Part shown: positions 21,817 to 33,276 of the stretch, piece after piece
How positions within the stretch are numbered: the stretch's first letter is position 1
Layout of the letters: every line of letters starts with the position of its first letter
Notes under the pieces: generated by a model
The model's database searches: none
What the model saw: only the letters and a program-made list of their open reading frames with translations
Told to the model about the DNA's origin: nothing
Assembly (NCBI GenBank): GCA_900291925.1
Contig: UWYS01000010.1
Location: 496,001 to 560,000, forward strand
From: Thecaphora thlaspeos
Taxonomy: Eukaryota; Basidiomycota; Ustilaginomycetes; Urocystidales; Glomosporiaceae
DNA length: 64,000 nucleotides
Direction of reading: 5' to 3'
Translations under genes and position numbers: made by a program

Positions 21817-24800
21817 CTACATCCACGAAAACTCAGGCAACTCCAGGAAGCTCTGCAACCATGTCCAATCGACCGGCGTCTGGGCCTGCTGGGCGGCATT
21901 GGCCGACGGAGAGGGCGAAAAGGGATCCACCACGGCTGCATTGTTAGGATCGGGCGAGAAGGTATGTCCCCGGCTGGCGCCGCCAAAGTTCCGCGCAGCA
22001 TGGAAGGGAGAGCCCGGTCCTGCCGTGGCGTAGAAGCCGGCTGAAGGGTAGGGCGACCGGCCATCTGGTAGCGGACCAAAAGAGCCAGCAAAGGCTGCAG
22101 GGGGCGGGGGCGTAGGAGGCGGTGGCGAGGTGTTCGGCGTGCCTCCCGAGGCTTCGGTGTGCAGGTGGAGCAGCGTCTGGGCGGCGACGTCGTCCAGGTT
22201 CGAAGGACCTGCACCGCCGGCCTGCTTGCCGGGCGGCGCAACAGAATGCCAGCTTGGTGTTCGGCTGCCGGCGCTGTTGCCGCTGCCATTCTGAGCTGGG
22301 AGCTGAGGGCTCCCGTTTCCCTGCGCCGGCGCATGATGCGACTGTGGCGAAACATGCGCGCCTGCCAACTCGTCCTTCTGTCCTGGCGCATTGGAACTTC
22401 CGCCAATGCCGCGGCCGGGGTGGCTGTTACTACCGTGGCCCGGGCCCTCGATGACGACGAGCAGACTGTCGATGTAGCGCCAGCAGAGGGCTACGTGGTC
22501 GTCCTCGCGCGCACAGGCGTCCTTGAAGTGGTCGCGCGTACCCCGGAGCAGCTCGAGACACCTCCGCTCGTACTCCTTCCTCCGTTGTAGGCGCGCCCTG
22601 CCCTTGAGCCTAGCCGAGGTGGCCCCCTCGTCGCTCGAGATCGAGTTGGCTGTAGCCGCCGTCGCCAACGACGACGATAAGGACGTGGCGGCGGCGGGGC
22701 TGCTAGGAACGTCCGGCAGCGGAAGCGAGATGAGATAAGTGGCCAGCAGGGCGGCGTGTGGTGCCAGCACCATCAGCAGGTCCTGGGCGTGGCGCAGTAC
22801 GTTGGTCGGCATCTGAATTGAGTGGTAGAGAAAGTTGAGCGCCGACTCGAGGCAGGTGTTGTAAATCTCCTCGGTGCGGTCGTCCATCAACGAACCGCCA
22901 CTGCCAGCGCCAGCGCCAGCGGCTCCTCGAGCAGCTTTGGCGGCCGCACCAGTCTGATGGCCCGCCTGTCGAGCCTGAACCTTGTTGAGGTCGCGCAGCG
23001 AGGCGCGAAAGGCGATCGATGCGATCTGCATCACGGTGCTGTTCTTGAAGATTTGCAGCAGGCTTAGGCGCGCCGGAAGCGGGATCGACGCCTTGAACGC
23101 CCTCGGCCCGCCTTCGATGAAGATACCTCCACCGCTGTTGGCAGTGGCGGTGGCGGCGTTGTCCTTCGGGGGCGCCTGGTCACGACGGAAATTCTTGGCT
23201 ACCTTCCTCGCCTGCCATTCCCACTTCGTGTGCCAGTCCTCGATCTCGTCGAGGAACGATCGGAACAGCAGAAAGCATTCCGAGCCCCCGTGCACGTTGT
23301 CCCTGTCCTGCAGCTGGGCGCGCTCCATCGTCGTCTTGTAGCGCGTCTGGAGTAGGGTGTGGTCGATGTTGGCGCAGAGCAGGCAATCGTCCTCGGTGTT
23401 GAGGTCGTCATCGGCCCATGCCAGCAGGTTGCGCAGCAGCGCCGGCCCGCGGTCAAAGTTGGGGCGCGGCGCAAAGTGAAGCAGCAGCGCGTGCTCCTGG
23501 ATGTAGTGGAAGAGAAAGACGCGCTGCTGGTGGCGCCGCAATCGCAGCCGCATCTCGGACGGCGGCGGCGTCTGCTTGGACGAGGAGGGGACGGGCGACG
23601 AAAGCTCCGACCGCTTCGAAGTGCCGCCACCGTTGAGGTCAGCCGGCTCTGACAGCAGGCTTGACGGCAGATCGGACATGATCTTGCCCGCATAGCTACA
23701 GTAGAGCGCCGAAAAGTGGTCGTCGGCCTCCTTGAAGACCGAGGCCAGATAGAAGGCGATGGCCGTCTCCATCGCCCTGTCGCCCAGCGCAAAGGCGTGG
23801 ACGGCTAGGCTACTAGCGTGCGAGCCTAGGCGGGCCGAGATCGTGCTGGTGATGGCATCGGAGCCGGGCGCCGACTCGGAGGTCGTAGGGTACCAGCCGC
23901 CTCCGGAGCTGCTGTTACTGCCGCTTTTGGAAAGATCGGTCCCAGGCGCGGGCGAAAGCTCGACGTAGCGTGAGGCAAGGTAGAGGATGACGGTGTAGAG
24001 GAACGCGGAAGAGGTGCGAATCGACTCGTGCGAGACGAGCGTGGGGTCGAACACCATGCACCAAGGGTTGATGTTGGCGAAGAAGTAGGTGTAGAGCCGC
24101 TCAGCGGCGGCCAGCGAGAGGATGCCCGCATCGCAGGGGTCCTTCGGTCCGATCAGAGAGATGACGTCCGGCAGGCGTGGGAATCGTACCGCCTGAGCTT
24201 CCGACTCCGGACAGTGGGGCGCAGAGCTGCCGCCTTTGTCCAGCGGCTGGAGCAGATGGCGGAAGGTCGACGACTGGTGTTGCGCCGAGGGTCCCGCCGC
24301 AACCGCCTCGCTGTTGCTGCTGCCGTTGCTGCTGCCGCCCTTCGACGACGAAGGGCCCGGCGCGTTTGGATCGTGGTCGAGCTCGCCTTTGTTGATAAAC
24401 ATGTAAGTGGATCCGCGCTTCGAGGATCTCCCCGCGAGGATCTCCCAGATCCTCCTCCTCGCCGCGACGTCGAGCTCGACGGGTGTGCCTCTTACGGATT
24501 TTTTTTCCTCCACCAGCTCCTTTCCCTCCTCCTGAGAGGTTCGCAGAAGGCCGCAGGGTCGCTGCGGCAGCAGTAGCGGCAGCGGCAGAAGCACCAGTGG
24601 CGGTGGCAGAGGTGCCGCTTCCATCGGGTTTGGCCGTCTGCCGCGGCAACGAAGACCGCATTCCGTCCGCCCTTCGGGACGATACAGCGGCATCGAGCCT
24701 GTCGGCGGGGGCGGTGATGTGTCGGTCGGCGAGGGGCTCGCTGCTGCCGGCGTCTGCGGCGGCGTTGCCGCTCGAGTCATCACCGCTGCCGCTGCCGTAG

Positions 24801-25114
24801 TGGAGGTCGGTGTTGATGGACGAGTTGGAAGGGAGGGCTGCGAGCTTGCTGACAGGCTTGCATCCGCGGTGGTGGCGGACGAACTTGCAGTCGAAGCTGA
24901 AGCGTTCCCACCGCTCGCAGATTCCCTTGTCGCCCTGAAGGAGGCACTTTGTCTTTGCCAGCCTGCATTCGAGGCAGGCGCGGCTACTGCGCCGTTGCTC
25001 CTCTTTGACGATGCGCCTCATTTTCGAGAGCGGCGGATGGTGACGGGCGACTACGGGAACGGCGGCATCGCCGCTGTCCTCGTCGTTGCGGCTCGAGTAG
25101 GTAGGCTGAGACAT
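21817..25114 (-). CDS. Zn2Cys6 fungal transcription factor
   Basis: The N-terminal zinc cluster is at residues 47-76, spaced C-x2-C-x6-C-x8-C-x2-W-x6-C, so position 69 (codon at 24910..24908) is Trp where the fifth ligand Cys belongs. The cluster is preceded and followed by basic residues (RRIVKEEQRRSSRA, HHRGCKP). After a long Ser/Ala/Gly linker, the region from about residue 300 to 760 looks like the fungal-specific transcription factor middle domain (RFPRLPDVISLIGP, YFFANINPWCMVFDP, ADDHFSALYCSYAGKIM). The two open frames are joined by a proposed intron at 24495..24387 (GTAAGA to CAAAG, 109 nt, phase 1), giving about 1062 residues; an A8 run next to the donor leaves a sequencing indel possible instead. 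First ATG is 25114. Targets are unknown. MET2 lies next door in the same direction, but no link is shown. Confidence 0.87.
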
Positions 25115-25936
25115 CGTAGCGGGCCGAGTGGAAGAGTTGACTGAGCCAAGATCCTGTGAGAGGAGTCCTTCGCTGGCCAGTGCTTTGGCCAGGGGTGGTA
25201 TCAATGGCTTGTACGGTGTGGTGATGTCAAGCGGCGGAAGGATCTGCAAATGCTAGCGTTGGGCGGGCCAAGGGGTTATCAGAGCATGGCAGGCAGGCGG
25301 GCTGGATGGGGGCAAGACGGATGGAGGAAAAGGTTCGCGTGGAAGGCCGGTCCGGCAAAGAGAGGGCGGAAGGGACGATAGACGGGAGTATCGAGGGTCG
25401 CAACAGACGGTCCGAAGGCGGGAAGGAGTGGTGGTGGCGGTGGTGGCAGGGTAGGTCGGAAGATGGAAGATGAGAAGGAAGGTGAGCTGACACGGTCCGG
25501 CTGGCCAGCCGGCTCAGTCCGAAGGGGTCAGCACGGGGCTGGCTGGGCTGCGCCCAAATTTTGGGCCGTCGCTCTTGCGCTCCGCCTTTTTCTTCCCTGC
25601 CCCGCCTGACCGCGCCCGGTCTGCTAGCCGGGCCGCGCCCGTCGCCCTGCCACTCACGCCACGCACACGCGAACAGGCAAGCAACGTGTGCTAGATGCCG
25701 ACAGGACGTTGCACATCCTCACACGTCGACACAGCCAGGCTAAGACTTTATAGCAGAGTACAGTAGTAGGTAGCCACTTTGACGGTGCTCTCGCAGCGAG
25801 CACATCGAGCTGCGTGACATTATTGCGGGGTTCGGTGGCGTCGTTCGTACCAGAGAAGGGGTCGTGGCAGAGCCCGCTACATCGGATAGCGCAAGTCAAG
25901 ATCCTCCTCAACCTTGCCCTCCTGTCGCAACCCTCG
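25115..25936. other. Intergenic region upstream of the Zn2Cys6 gene
   Basis: It contains the Zn2Cys6 gene leader, purine-rich on the plus strand (GGAAGG and GGTGGTGG near 25360-25480), and the short 3' side of MET2. I see no gene. Confidence 0.4.
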
Positions 25937-28039
25937 CTACCACCTCGTCACATCCTCGACCTCGCCAAACACGCTCTCCTTGACCTTTCCTTGTTCGCCC
26001 ACAGTTCGCCCGACCTCTCCACTTCCTGGCGCGGGGTTCCCGACACTCCACCCTTCCCACTGTTCCTTTCCCACCCCCTCTCCTTCGTACAAGCCGCTCA
26101 GGTTCCTCTTCAGGAACCCGCCCACCCTCTCGTTGATCTGCTCAAACTCCAGTAGGAACCCATCGTGTCCGTCCGGCGAAGAGACGTTGACAAACTCGCT
26201 TCCTTCTATCAGAGCATGAATCAACTTCTGTTCCGGCGGAGCGAAGAGACCGTCTGATTCGATCGATACCACCAAAACTTGCGGCGGGGCCCAGCCAGAA
26301 GAAGATGGAGAGAAGGGAGAGGAGAGGCAGTCGAGGACCCTGGCCAGGGCTTCGTCCTCCTCTTCCTCGGACGCGGGTTCGGTCCCTCTTGATCGGACAA
26401 TACCCTGGTCCTGCGTGCGTTGCCATCCCCAACGTCCCTTGGCGACGTCGTGCGAATCCATCTTGCGCGTGAGGTGGATGTAACAATTGGCGTCGAAACG
26501 CTTGACGAACTTGTCGCCTTGGTAGCGCAGGTAGGACTGTGCAGAGAAGATCTGCGGCGACTGCGAAGAGGGAGAGTAGGCTTCCACCAAGCCGTTGTTG
26601 CCGATGCTGTCGCCGTTCGAAGCGGGTTGGGCGGCGGTGGAGTAAGGGTTGGTGTTGCCGACCAGCGGTGGCGGTAGGACCTGGTCCGACAGTTGTAAAG
26701 GCGGAGCGGGTGACGATGGGACAAGCGGGGTCGTTGCCGTAGGTCTGAGCCCGGGTTTCTCTGACGTAGGGGCGGAGATTGCCTCGGACGAAGGCGGAGA
26801 GCAGCCACCTGTGCCGCCTGCCGCAGCGCCGTTGGGGCTCAGCGGTGCTGGGAGGAAGTAACCCGACTTGGAAATCGAGCTGGCCGACTGTCCGTACTCG
26901 TGCACCTTTGGGCTCTTGTTGCCCTCGTTGTGCGCTGTCGCCGCTTCCTGCGCCAGCGACCGGCGACGCTCCGCATCGATTGCCTTGGCCTTTCGCTCTT
27001 CGTCGCTATCAGGCAGCGCTGCTGACGGCGTCACAGCCCCGCTTCCTGGGACGGAGCCGGAGCCGGAGCCAGAGGCGGACGCTCTCGCACCAGCGGCCAA
27101 GGCGGTAGGTCCGGCGTTAGCGATGCCGCCTGCGCCTCCGCCCTTGAGTGCCTTGCCGACCCTCCTGCCGAACCGCGACTCGAAGCTGTCCCTGCTGCGG
27201 TATGTGAGGAGTGCGGCCATCCTCGCTGCGCTGAGGCCATTGCGCGGCGGCTCGTTCGGCTCGTAGTAGCCGTGCTTGAAGGCGGGGTCGGAGTAGATCG
27301 ACTGGCGCTGCGCCTCGGCCCACGAAATGCACCAGGCCGAGTGGCGCGCCGACGTGGCGATGGGAACGATGCAGCGGATGTATCTGGTCCGCTGCGCGAC
27401 CGTTGCATTGCCGGTCGAGTACGGGAAGCGGGTAGGAAAGCAGAGCGGCCATTCGAGCACTGCCATGCCGCCCATCGATCCGCCGACGATGGCGGCGATG
27501 GACTCGACGCCGAGGTAGTCGAGAACGAGCTTCTGGATCCTCACATCGTCTCTCGTCGTGGTAGCAGGGAACTCGGGCCCCCACCAGCCCGCACCCTTCC
27601 ACTGTTGCTTTTCGTGGCGCTTCTCGCTCATTGCCGCTTCGTCGTCGGCCTCTGGCCACAGCTCGCCGCCGCCAGCGGTGCACGAGCTGGCGCTTCCGTA
27701 CGGGCTTCCGAGCACGTTGCAGCATACAATGAGGTACCTGGTCGGATCAAAGAGCTTGCCCGAGCCGAGCAATGGGCCCCACCAATCCTCTACATCTGCG
27801 CTCCCGGTGAGGGCATGGCAGACGACGAGGGCATTGGAGTGTGAGCGCGGGTAGAGCTTGCCCCAGGTCTTGAAGGCGACGGGGAGGTTGGTGAGCGTGA
27901 CGCCGGACTCGAGGGTGAAGCGGGGGAAGAGGAGGTAGCGCTGTGTGGCGGCGAGCAAGTTGGACTGCGGCGAGGTTGGACCGGGTATCTCGCGCGGTAT
28001 GGGGAGGAGGTGGTCGGTCGAGGCCATGACAACGGGCAT
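25937..28039 (-). CDS. MET2: Homoserine O-acetyltransferase
   Basis: A single-exon alpha/beta hydrolase of 700 residues. It starts at the first ATG in frame, 28039 (MPVVMASTD); the open frame continues upstream, but only through a Pro-rich leader without ATG. Family signatures are present: HALTGSADVEDWWGPLLG, the oxyanion region CCNVLGSPYGS, and the nucleophile elbow VGGSMGGMAVLEW with Ser188. The catalytic Asp596 lies in SIESDGLF and His625 in SPDGHDGFL. The enzyme transfers acetyl from acetyl-CoA to L-homoserine, the entry step to methionine and cysteine in fungi. The protein is about 200 residues longer than yeast Met2 because of a Ser/Pro/Gly/Asn-rich insert (roughly residues 320-470) in the lid region. 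The core and triad look intact, so it should be functional. Confidence 0.96.
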   Translation of the reverse strand: MPVVMASTDHLLPIPREIPGPTSPQSNLLAATQRYLLFPRFTLESGVTLTNLPVAFKTWGKLYPRSHSNALVVCHALTGSADVEDWWGPLLGSGKLFDPTRYLIVCCNVLGSPYGSASSCTAGGGELWPEADDEAAMSEKRHEKQQWKGAGWWGPEFPATTTRDDVRIQKLVLDYLGVESIAAIVGGSMGGMAVLEWPLCFPTRFPYSTGNATVAQRTRYIRCIVPIATSARHSAWCISWAEAQRQSIYSDPAFKHGYYEPNEPPRNGLSAARMAALLTYRSRDSFESRFGRRVGKALKGGGAGGIANAGPTALAAGARASASGSGSGSVPGSGAVTPSAALPDSDEERKAKAIDAERRRSLAQEAATAHNEGNKSPKVHEYGQSASSISKSGYFLPAPLSPNGAAAGGTGGCSPPSSEAISAPTSEKPGLRPTATTPLVPSSPAPPLQLSDQVLPPPLVGNTNPYSTAAQPASNGDSIGNNGLVEAYSPSSQSPQIFSAQSYLRYQGDKFVKRFDANCYIHLTRKMDSHDVAKGRWGWQRTQDQGIVRSRGTEPASEEEEDEALARVLDCLSSPFSPSSSGWAPPQVLVVSIESDGLFAPPEQKLIHALIEGSEFVNVSSPDGHDGFLLEFEQINERVGGFLKRNLSGLYEGEGVGKEQWEGWSVGNPAPGSGEVGRTVGEQGKVKESVFGEVEDVTRW

Positions 28040-28515
28040 GCGGCGTGCGGCGTGTGGGAAGGCCGTCACGGGCGGGGGCGCTATGTGTGGGTGCGGCGGT
28101 AGTGGCGGTGGTGGCGATGGTGGTGGCGGCGGTGAAAGTGGTGGTGAGAGGAGAAGTGATGGTAGTGGTGGGATGGCAAGAGTGACGATAGCGAAGCAAG
28201 CGGAGAAGACAGCCAGCGATGTGTGTGCTTGGGTCACTTCGTAGTTGCCTTTGATTTGCGTTTCTTCCAATGACGCCCTTTCCGTCTCGGTGGAGGGATC
28301 AACAGCTCGGCCCAGCTGAGAGGCAGGAAAAATGGCGCAAGCGGGCGAAGGCTGAGCAGGTGGGCTGACGGCGTTGAGCGGTGACTCGGACCCTCCGTGG
28401 GGCCAACTGGCTTGCTTTGGTCCTCTGCTGCACGCGCACGCACCTAGTACCGCCGCCCAAAACGTGCTCAGCCCGCGCCTCGCCTCCCTCGTCTGCCGCC
28501 GCCCAGAGGCCCTCA
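28040..28515. other. MET2: Upstream region of MET2
   Basis: On the gene strand the leader is rich in Pro/Thr-type codons (CCACCACC). The plus strand shows GGTGGTGGCGG tandem-like sequence at 28090-28150. I found no GCN4-type (TGACTCA) or Met4-type site that I would defend. Confidence 0.3.
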
Positions 28516-28516
28516 G

Positions 28517-29320
28517 GGCGCGTGTTTACTCGGGGGCAAAACTTACGGCTCCCGATTTTGAATTTGCGGCTCCAGTTTTGTTGGGGCAATGCGGCAATTT
28601 GCATTTACCCGATTTGTTTCGGTAACCCGATTTCTAACCACGGCATTTTACGCGCCGATGCGCTCATTTATCCCGATGTCGCCACAAAAAACCGGCAGCC
28701 ACAATACAAACAATCGGGAGCGACCCCAGATTGACCTAGAAAGCGGGAGCCGCAAATACAATATCAGCAAAAAGGACCAACAAATCCGGAGCCGCCAAAA
28801 AAGATCGGCAGCCGCGCCGCGTTGCCTCGATAATCGGGAGCTGCTAGCATAGAATCGACGTGTTGCGCGGGGGCCACTGATGTATTCTTTAACGGAGTCG
28901 CAACTACAAAGTCAAAAGCTGCGACTACAAAATCGGGTGCCGTCAACAACCAAAAAATAAAATCGGAAGCCGCGACTACGGTTCAAGCGAAGCCGCGACT
29001 CCATGATTTACCGGAGCCGCAGCTAAGGGAGGCTTCTATTTGATCGGGAAGCTCAGCTTTGGAAATCGGGAGCTGTATTTTCGAATGCAGTCGGGAGTCG
29101 CAACTGTATGCATGCATACATATGGAGGTGTCCAGGTCGCGTGTTCACTCGGGCGAGACGCTTCGAGCGTCGCATCTGCATGTGGAGGCACGCGTTCGCA
29201 TGTTTACTCGGGCGAGATGATTCGATGCCTTTACGCGTGACCCGATTAAGACGAGGAGACGCAAACGCAATTCAATCGGGAGCCGCAACGCAACAAACAC
29301 GATATTTTCAAGAATGAGGT
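28517..29320. repeat. Intergenic island of degenerate dispersed repeats (copy B)
   Basis: The same words occur here as in the island at 6.8-8.5 kb. GTTTACTCGGG variants lie at about 28520, 29142 and 29200. CGGGAGCCGCAA variants lie at about 28745, 28788 and 29276, with shorter CGGGAGCTG versions near 28835 and 29066, and an inverted copy reading CGGCTCCCGAT near 28545. The base composition is clearly more A/T-rich than the flanking genes. It has no open frame of note, and no terminal repeats were seen. Confidence 0.7.
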
Positions 29321-29867
29321 CGTTACGGCTGGTGCTGCTCGCTGAGCGCAGAGTTCTAGCTAGCGATTGCATCTACAGACTCACCCTCCGGACCGGGCGA
29401 GCGCTGCAAATAAGGCAAGTTGACCGGCCGACCAGAGAGTTCTCTAGAGACTACATTACAACCAACATACAAGAGCGCAACAGCGCGGCCACAAGGAGGT
29501 ATGGCGGGCTAGAGCGAGGCGCTGACTGGCCCCTCATCCAGAGTCGCGACTGCGCACTCGCCCCCACCCGTGCAATGGCCAGCTCGCGACTCACGAGAAT
29601 CTGCAACGAACGACTAAAAGCAACAAATACATTGTTCGGCGACAGCTTCCACGTTGGCGATCCATGATGTCTTTTAAACGAGGTCCGATGTGATGGCAAG
29701 CGAGCCAGCCCATGAGCATCGCCAGATAGAACGACTGGCAGGGCAGCAGCAGCAGCAGCGACCGGCTAAGCGAGCGTGATCGGCGGGATCCGGCAGGGCG
29801 AACGTCCAGTCCAAGCTGGCGTGCAGGGTCAAGCTGACCGCTCGAACGCGCGCGACGCCGTCTCCCC
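29321..29867. other. Intergenic 3' region
   Basis: This stretch links repeat island B to the stop of the coiled-coil gene. A short CAG-type run (GGCAGCAGCAGCAGCAGCG) occurs near 29740-29760. No gene is seen. Confidence 0.4.
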
Positions 29868-32590
29868 TCAGATGACCTCGCCCTGGATCTGACTGGGTCG
29901 GAACGGCCATCGGAAGGCACGCTTGACCTTGGTCATGTTGCGCGTTTGCTCGGCATCGCCGCCGTTGCCGCCGTTGCTGATACTGCCGTCGTCCTTGATC
30001 GACTCGGCATAGCCGGCGCTGTTGCTCCGGTCATGCGGCACCAGGTTCGACGAGGATGACGAGGCGTGGTGGTGGAACTGCGGCAGCGAGTCGGCGCTGC
30101 TGTTGTTGACCCCATGCGACCAGTGCAGCCGGTGGTGGCGGGCATCGCGCATGTCCGACTGCCACACGTCAAAGGCTGACCACGAGCGTCGGCCCTCTTC
30201 CTCGGAGGCGAGCGTAGGCTGGAAGGCCTGCTTCATCGCTTCGAATTTGGAGACGCCGCCGGCATCAAGCCCATCCTCCGTCAACGCGACGGAGGCGCTG
30301 CCGATGGGTCCGATGGTGTTGTTTAGGCCGCTTTTGGGCGCGAACGGAGCGGCATCAGTCGCCTTGCGGAACGCTTTCCGCAGCACGCTCGCGCCGAGGC
30401 CCTCCGCAGACTTCGCCGAGGTCGCAATCGTCCCGATGTCCTCTACACGTTCAGTGAGCAGGGAGGACTGGGCAAACTGTCCGAACCCTCTGCCGACGTC
30501 TGGCAGGTCGCTGAAGGGTCCGTACGGCGAGCCGTGTGACGGAATCGGATGGTATTGCTGATGCTGTTGCCGATGTGTGAATTGAAGCTGGTGGTGGTGG
30601 TGGTGTTGTTGCGGGAATCCTTGTTGGTGAGAGAGAGCGGGAGGGGGAGGTCCGAAGTAGGGTCCGCTGAAACCGTCGTACGGCGTCGGCGCCCCTCTGC
30701 CAGCCGGGTCGAGTGGGCCGAAGGGGTCGAGCCCGATGTTTCGCTGTGAAAGCGGATGCAGATGCGGCACAAAGCCTCCGTTGGCGGCGGCAAAGCCCGC
30801 CTTGCCGTGCTCGCGTTCACGCAGAAGCTGGCCGTCATAGGCCGCCTGCAAGTTGTCCTTCTCCATCGAGAGCGTGTCCTCGGCTGTTTGGACGTCGGCC
30901 CGCAGCTTGGACATCTCGTCCTTGAGCGCCCGCAAGCGGTCCTGGGCGTCCGCAGTGAGCGAGTGCAGCTCCGCAATCCGCTCGGCCTTGCGCTTCGAGC
31001 TCGACTGGAGCTTGATCTGGTGGCCCGCCCGCTTCTTGAGCAGCGCCTCGATCTCGCCCCTCTTGGTCGCAATACTCGTCTGCCGGCTCGACCGTGCCGT
31101 CGAGGCCGCCTTGGACCGGCGCTCGGCCTCACGCCGTGCCTGCTCCACCTGCCGCTTACTCTCTTCCAGGGACTTGGTCCGCGACTTGATCTCCATCCGC
31201 GCCTTGTCCTCGTCCCTCTTGCGCGCCCTCAGGTCATCCACGTCGCCCTGGAGACCCTCGCACGATTTGGTCGAATTGGCGCGCAGCTGCTTGAGCTGCT
31301 CCTGCAGATCCGACACGGCCGACTGCGAGTCCGCCACGGCGGTCAGCATCGCCAAGAGGTCCGAAGACTCTGGTTCGGCCACAGCGGTTGCGGTGGAGGA
31401 AGCAGCGGAGGCAACGGTCACAGCGGCGGCAGCAGCACGATTCGCGGAGTGCGGCGAAGAACTCCGGCTGCGCGAGCGTTTTGAGTACGACTGCCGTTCC
31501 GCAGGAGAGTCCGACATGCACGAGGCACGGCGGTGTTCGATGACCTTTTCCATCTCGCGAGCTATCAATGGATCGACCAGGGTGGCGCTCTCGTGGTCGG
31601 CCGAGCGCATCTCGAGCACTCCCCAGTCCGAGAGCTCCGGACGATTTTCCTCGAGCTCTTCCCTATCGCGTCCCTTTCCTTGAGCGGCCGGGGTTGGGGA
31701 GTGGGTGGAAGCGAGCCGTTGCAACGGCAGGCCGTAGACGGCAGTCCAGTAGCGGCCAAAGGCGCCGATGAAGACGGAGGTGTAGCCCGAGGCGGTGTCG
31801 ACCGTCTTGCGAGCATCGTGGGATGCGCTGTGAGCGAGCGCGATTTGGTTGTGGCCGGACGCAGCGCCGACGTAGTGAAGCGGCATGCTGTGCGAGATAG
31901 TGACGACAGAGAAGAAGGCGAAGTCCTTGCGGAGGTACGGGGGTGTCCGGACCGAGAGCGAGAGCTTCGATCCGAACGTCGTGGCAAACAGGGAGGTTGA
32001 GAAGAGCGAACCCCGAAAGGCGCCACCGGCGCCACCGCCGACCCTTCCGATGCCGCCGCCCTGCTGCAGCGCGCTGCCTTTGCCGTCGCTGAACACGGCG
32101 CTGCCGTTGCCACTGCCGGTCCTGTCGAGAAGGGCGTCGGCTTCGAAGCCCTCGTGCAAGCAGCGGAGGCGTTCGCGGAAAGTAAAGTCAGTGAGGAAAG
32201 GCCGAAAAGAGGTGTCGGATGGATTGGACCAAAAGGCTGTTGCGACGGAGGGAAGATATTGACGGGTGCGACGGGCGAGCCAGGGCCGAACGGATCAGTC
32301 GACTGCCGAGATCGGCGGGAAAATTTAACGCTAGGCGGCAAAGACAACTCACCGATAAGCAGGATCAGGCCGACGAGCATCCAAGCCCACAGGAGGGCCT
32401 GAAGATCATCGAGCTGCACCAGGGAGCTGAACACTGCAAAAGGCGTCAAGAGGGGTGGCATCTCGCGCGGACGATGCCAGAGCGTCGAGATGGCAAGCGA
32501 AGGGGTCTGATTGGCGCGCATGGACTCGATATCGTGGTGGCGCGGGCTTAGTAGGCCAATGCCGCCGCGCACGGTGGAGCCGAGTCCCAT
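29868..32590 (-). CDS. Membrane-anchored coiled-coil protein of unknown function
   Basis: Two exons (32590..32353 and 32236..29868) joined by a 116-nt intron (G/GTGAGT to ACAG/CC, phase 1) give about 868 residues. The first ATG in the open frame is at 32590, but the frame stays open to beyond 33295 without another ATG, so an upstream coding exon may be missing. Exon 1 ends in a hydrophobic helix (ALLWAWMLVGLILLIA) that continues as FWSNPSDTSFRPFL. A Gly-rich hydrophobic region follows, then a charged coiled coil of about 180 residues (heptad-rich KQVEQARREAERRSK, LKDEMSKLRADVQTAEDTL), then a Pro/His/Gln-rich region and a C-terminal KRAFRWPFRPSQ. I do not recognise the family. A role as an organelle or plasma-membrane tether would fit the shape, but that is a guess. 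Confidence 0.78.
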
Positions 32591-33242
32591 CCCGAGAGCC
32601 CTTGCGTGAGCGAGTGTCCCCTGCAGAAGACCCTCGAAGGACTCGGTCGGAGGTAGGATAGGAGAAGCGGCCGAAGGTGGGTTTCGGACGAAAGATGACC
32701 TCTTGGCGGTCGGCGAGCGAGCCAGAGGATGTGATGGGTGATTGTCGAAGACAGGAGTTGAGCGAACTAGCAGGCCATCCAGGTCTACGGGTAATGTCAA
32801 AGCTGGATGGTCCGACGAAGCTAGGACAATGAAAAGCCTAGATGAGAAGTGACCACAGCCGGCAATAGGACATTGAGATTCGCTTTGCCGGAGCTGGGTA
32901 GAATTAGGGCGGGCGTCTACTGGGTCGCGAGAGCGTGGCTGTCGGTGTGTGGCGAGCCCGTCGTCACTCCGGTTTGAGCTGTATGCGTGGCGGCTGGATG
33001 TCGGAAGATGTTGAAACGATGGTGAGGGAGGATAGAAGGGCTGCCTGAAGTGATGTGACCGGTGTCGAGGGAGGAGAGGAGAGGGAAGGTGGTGATGGGA
33101 GGTTGGGGTGGTGGTCAAGAGGAGCCTCGGCTTCGAGACGTCAGACGGACGAAGCTCGAAACAGCGCGGCAGCCGGCAGGCAGCCAGACAGCGCAGCCAA
33201 GGCGAGGCGAGGCGAAAAAATATAATGCCCGATCCAGGCAGA

Positions 33243-33244
<2 letters not shown>

Positions 33245-33274
<30 letters not shown>

Positions 33275-33276
33275 CA
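33245..33276 (+). repeat. (GGCA)8 microsatellite
   Basis: Eight perfect tandem copies of GGCA. Similar CAGC/CAGCC-rich sequence extends on both sides to about 33360. Confidence 0.95.

Noticed and set aside
24387..24500. Frameshift at an A8 run in the Zn2Cys6 gene
   Set aside because: A 109-nt intron with GTAAGA and CAAAG ends joins the two frames in matching phase, so no indel is needed. I leave the indel as an alternative only.
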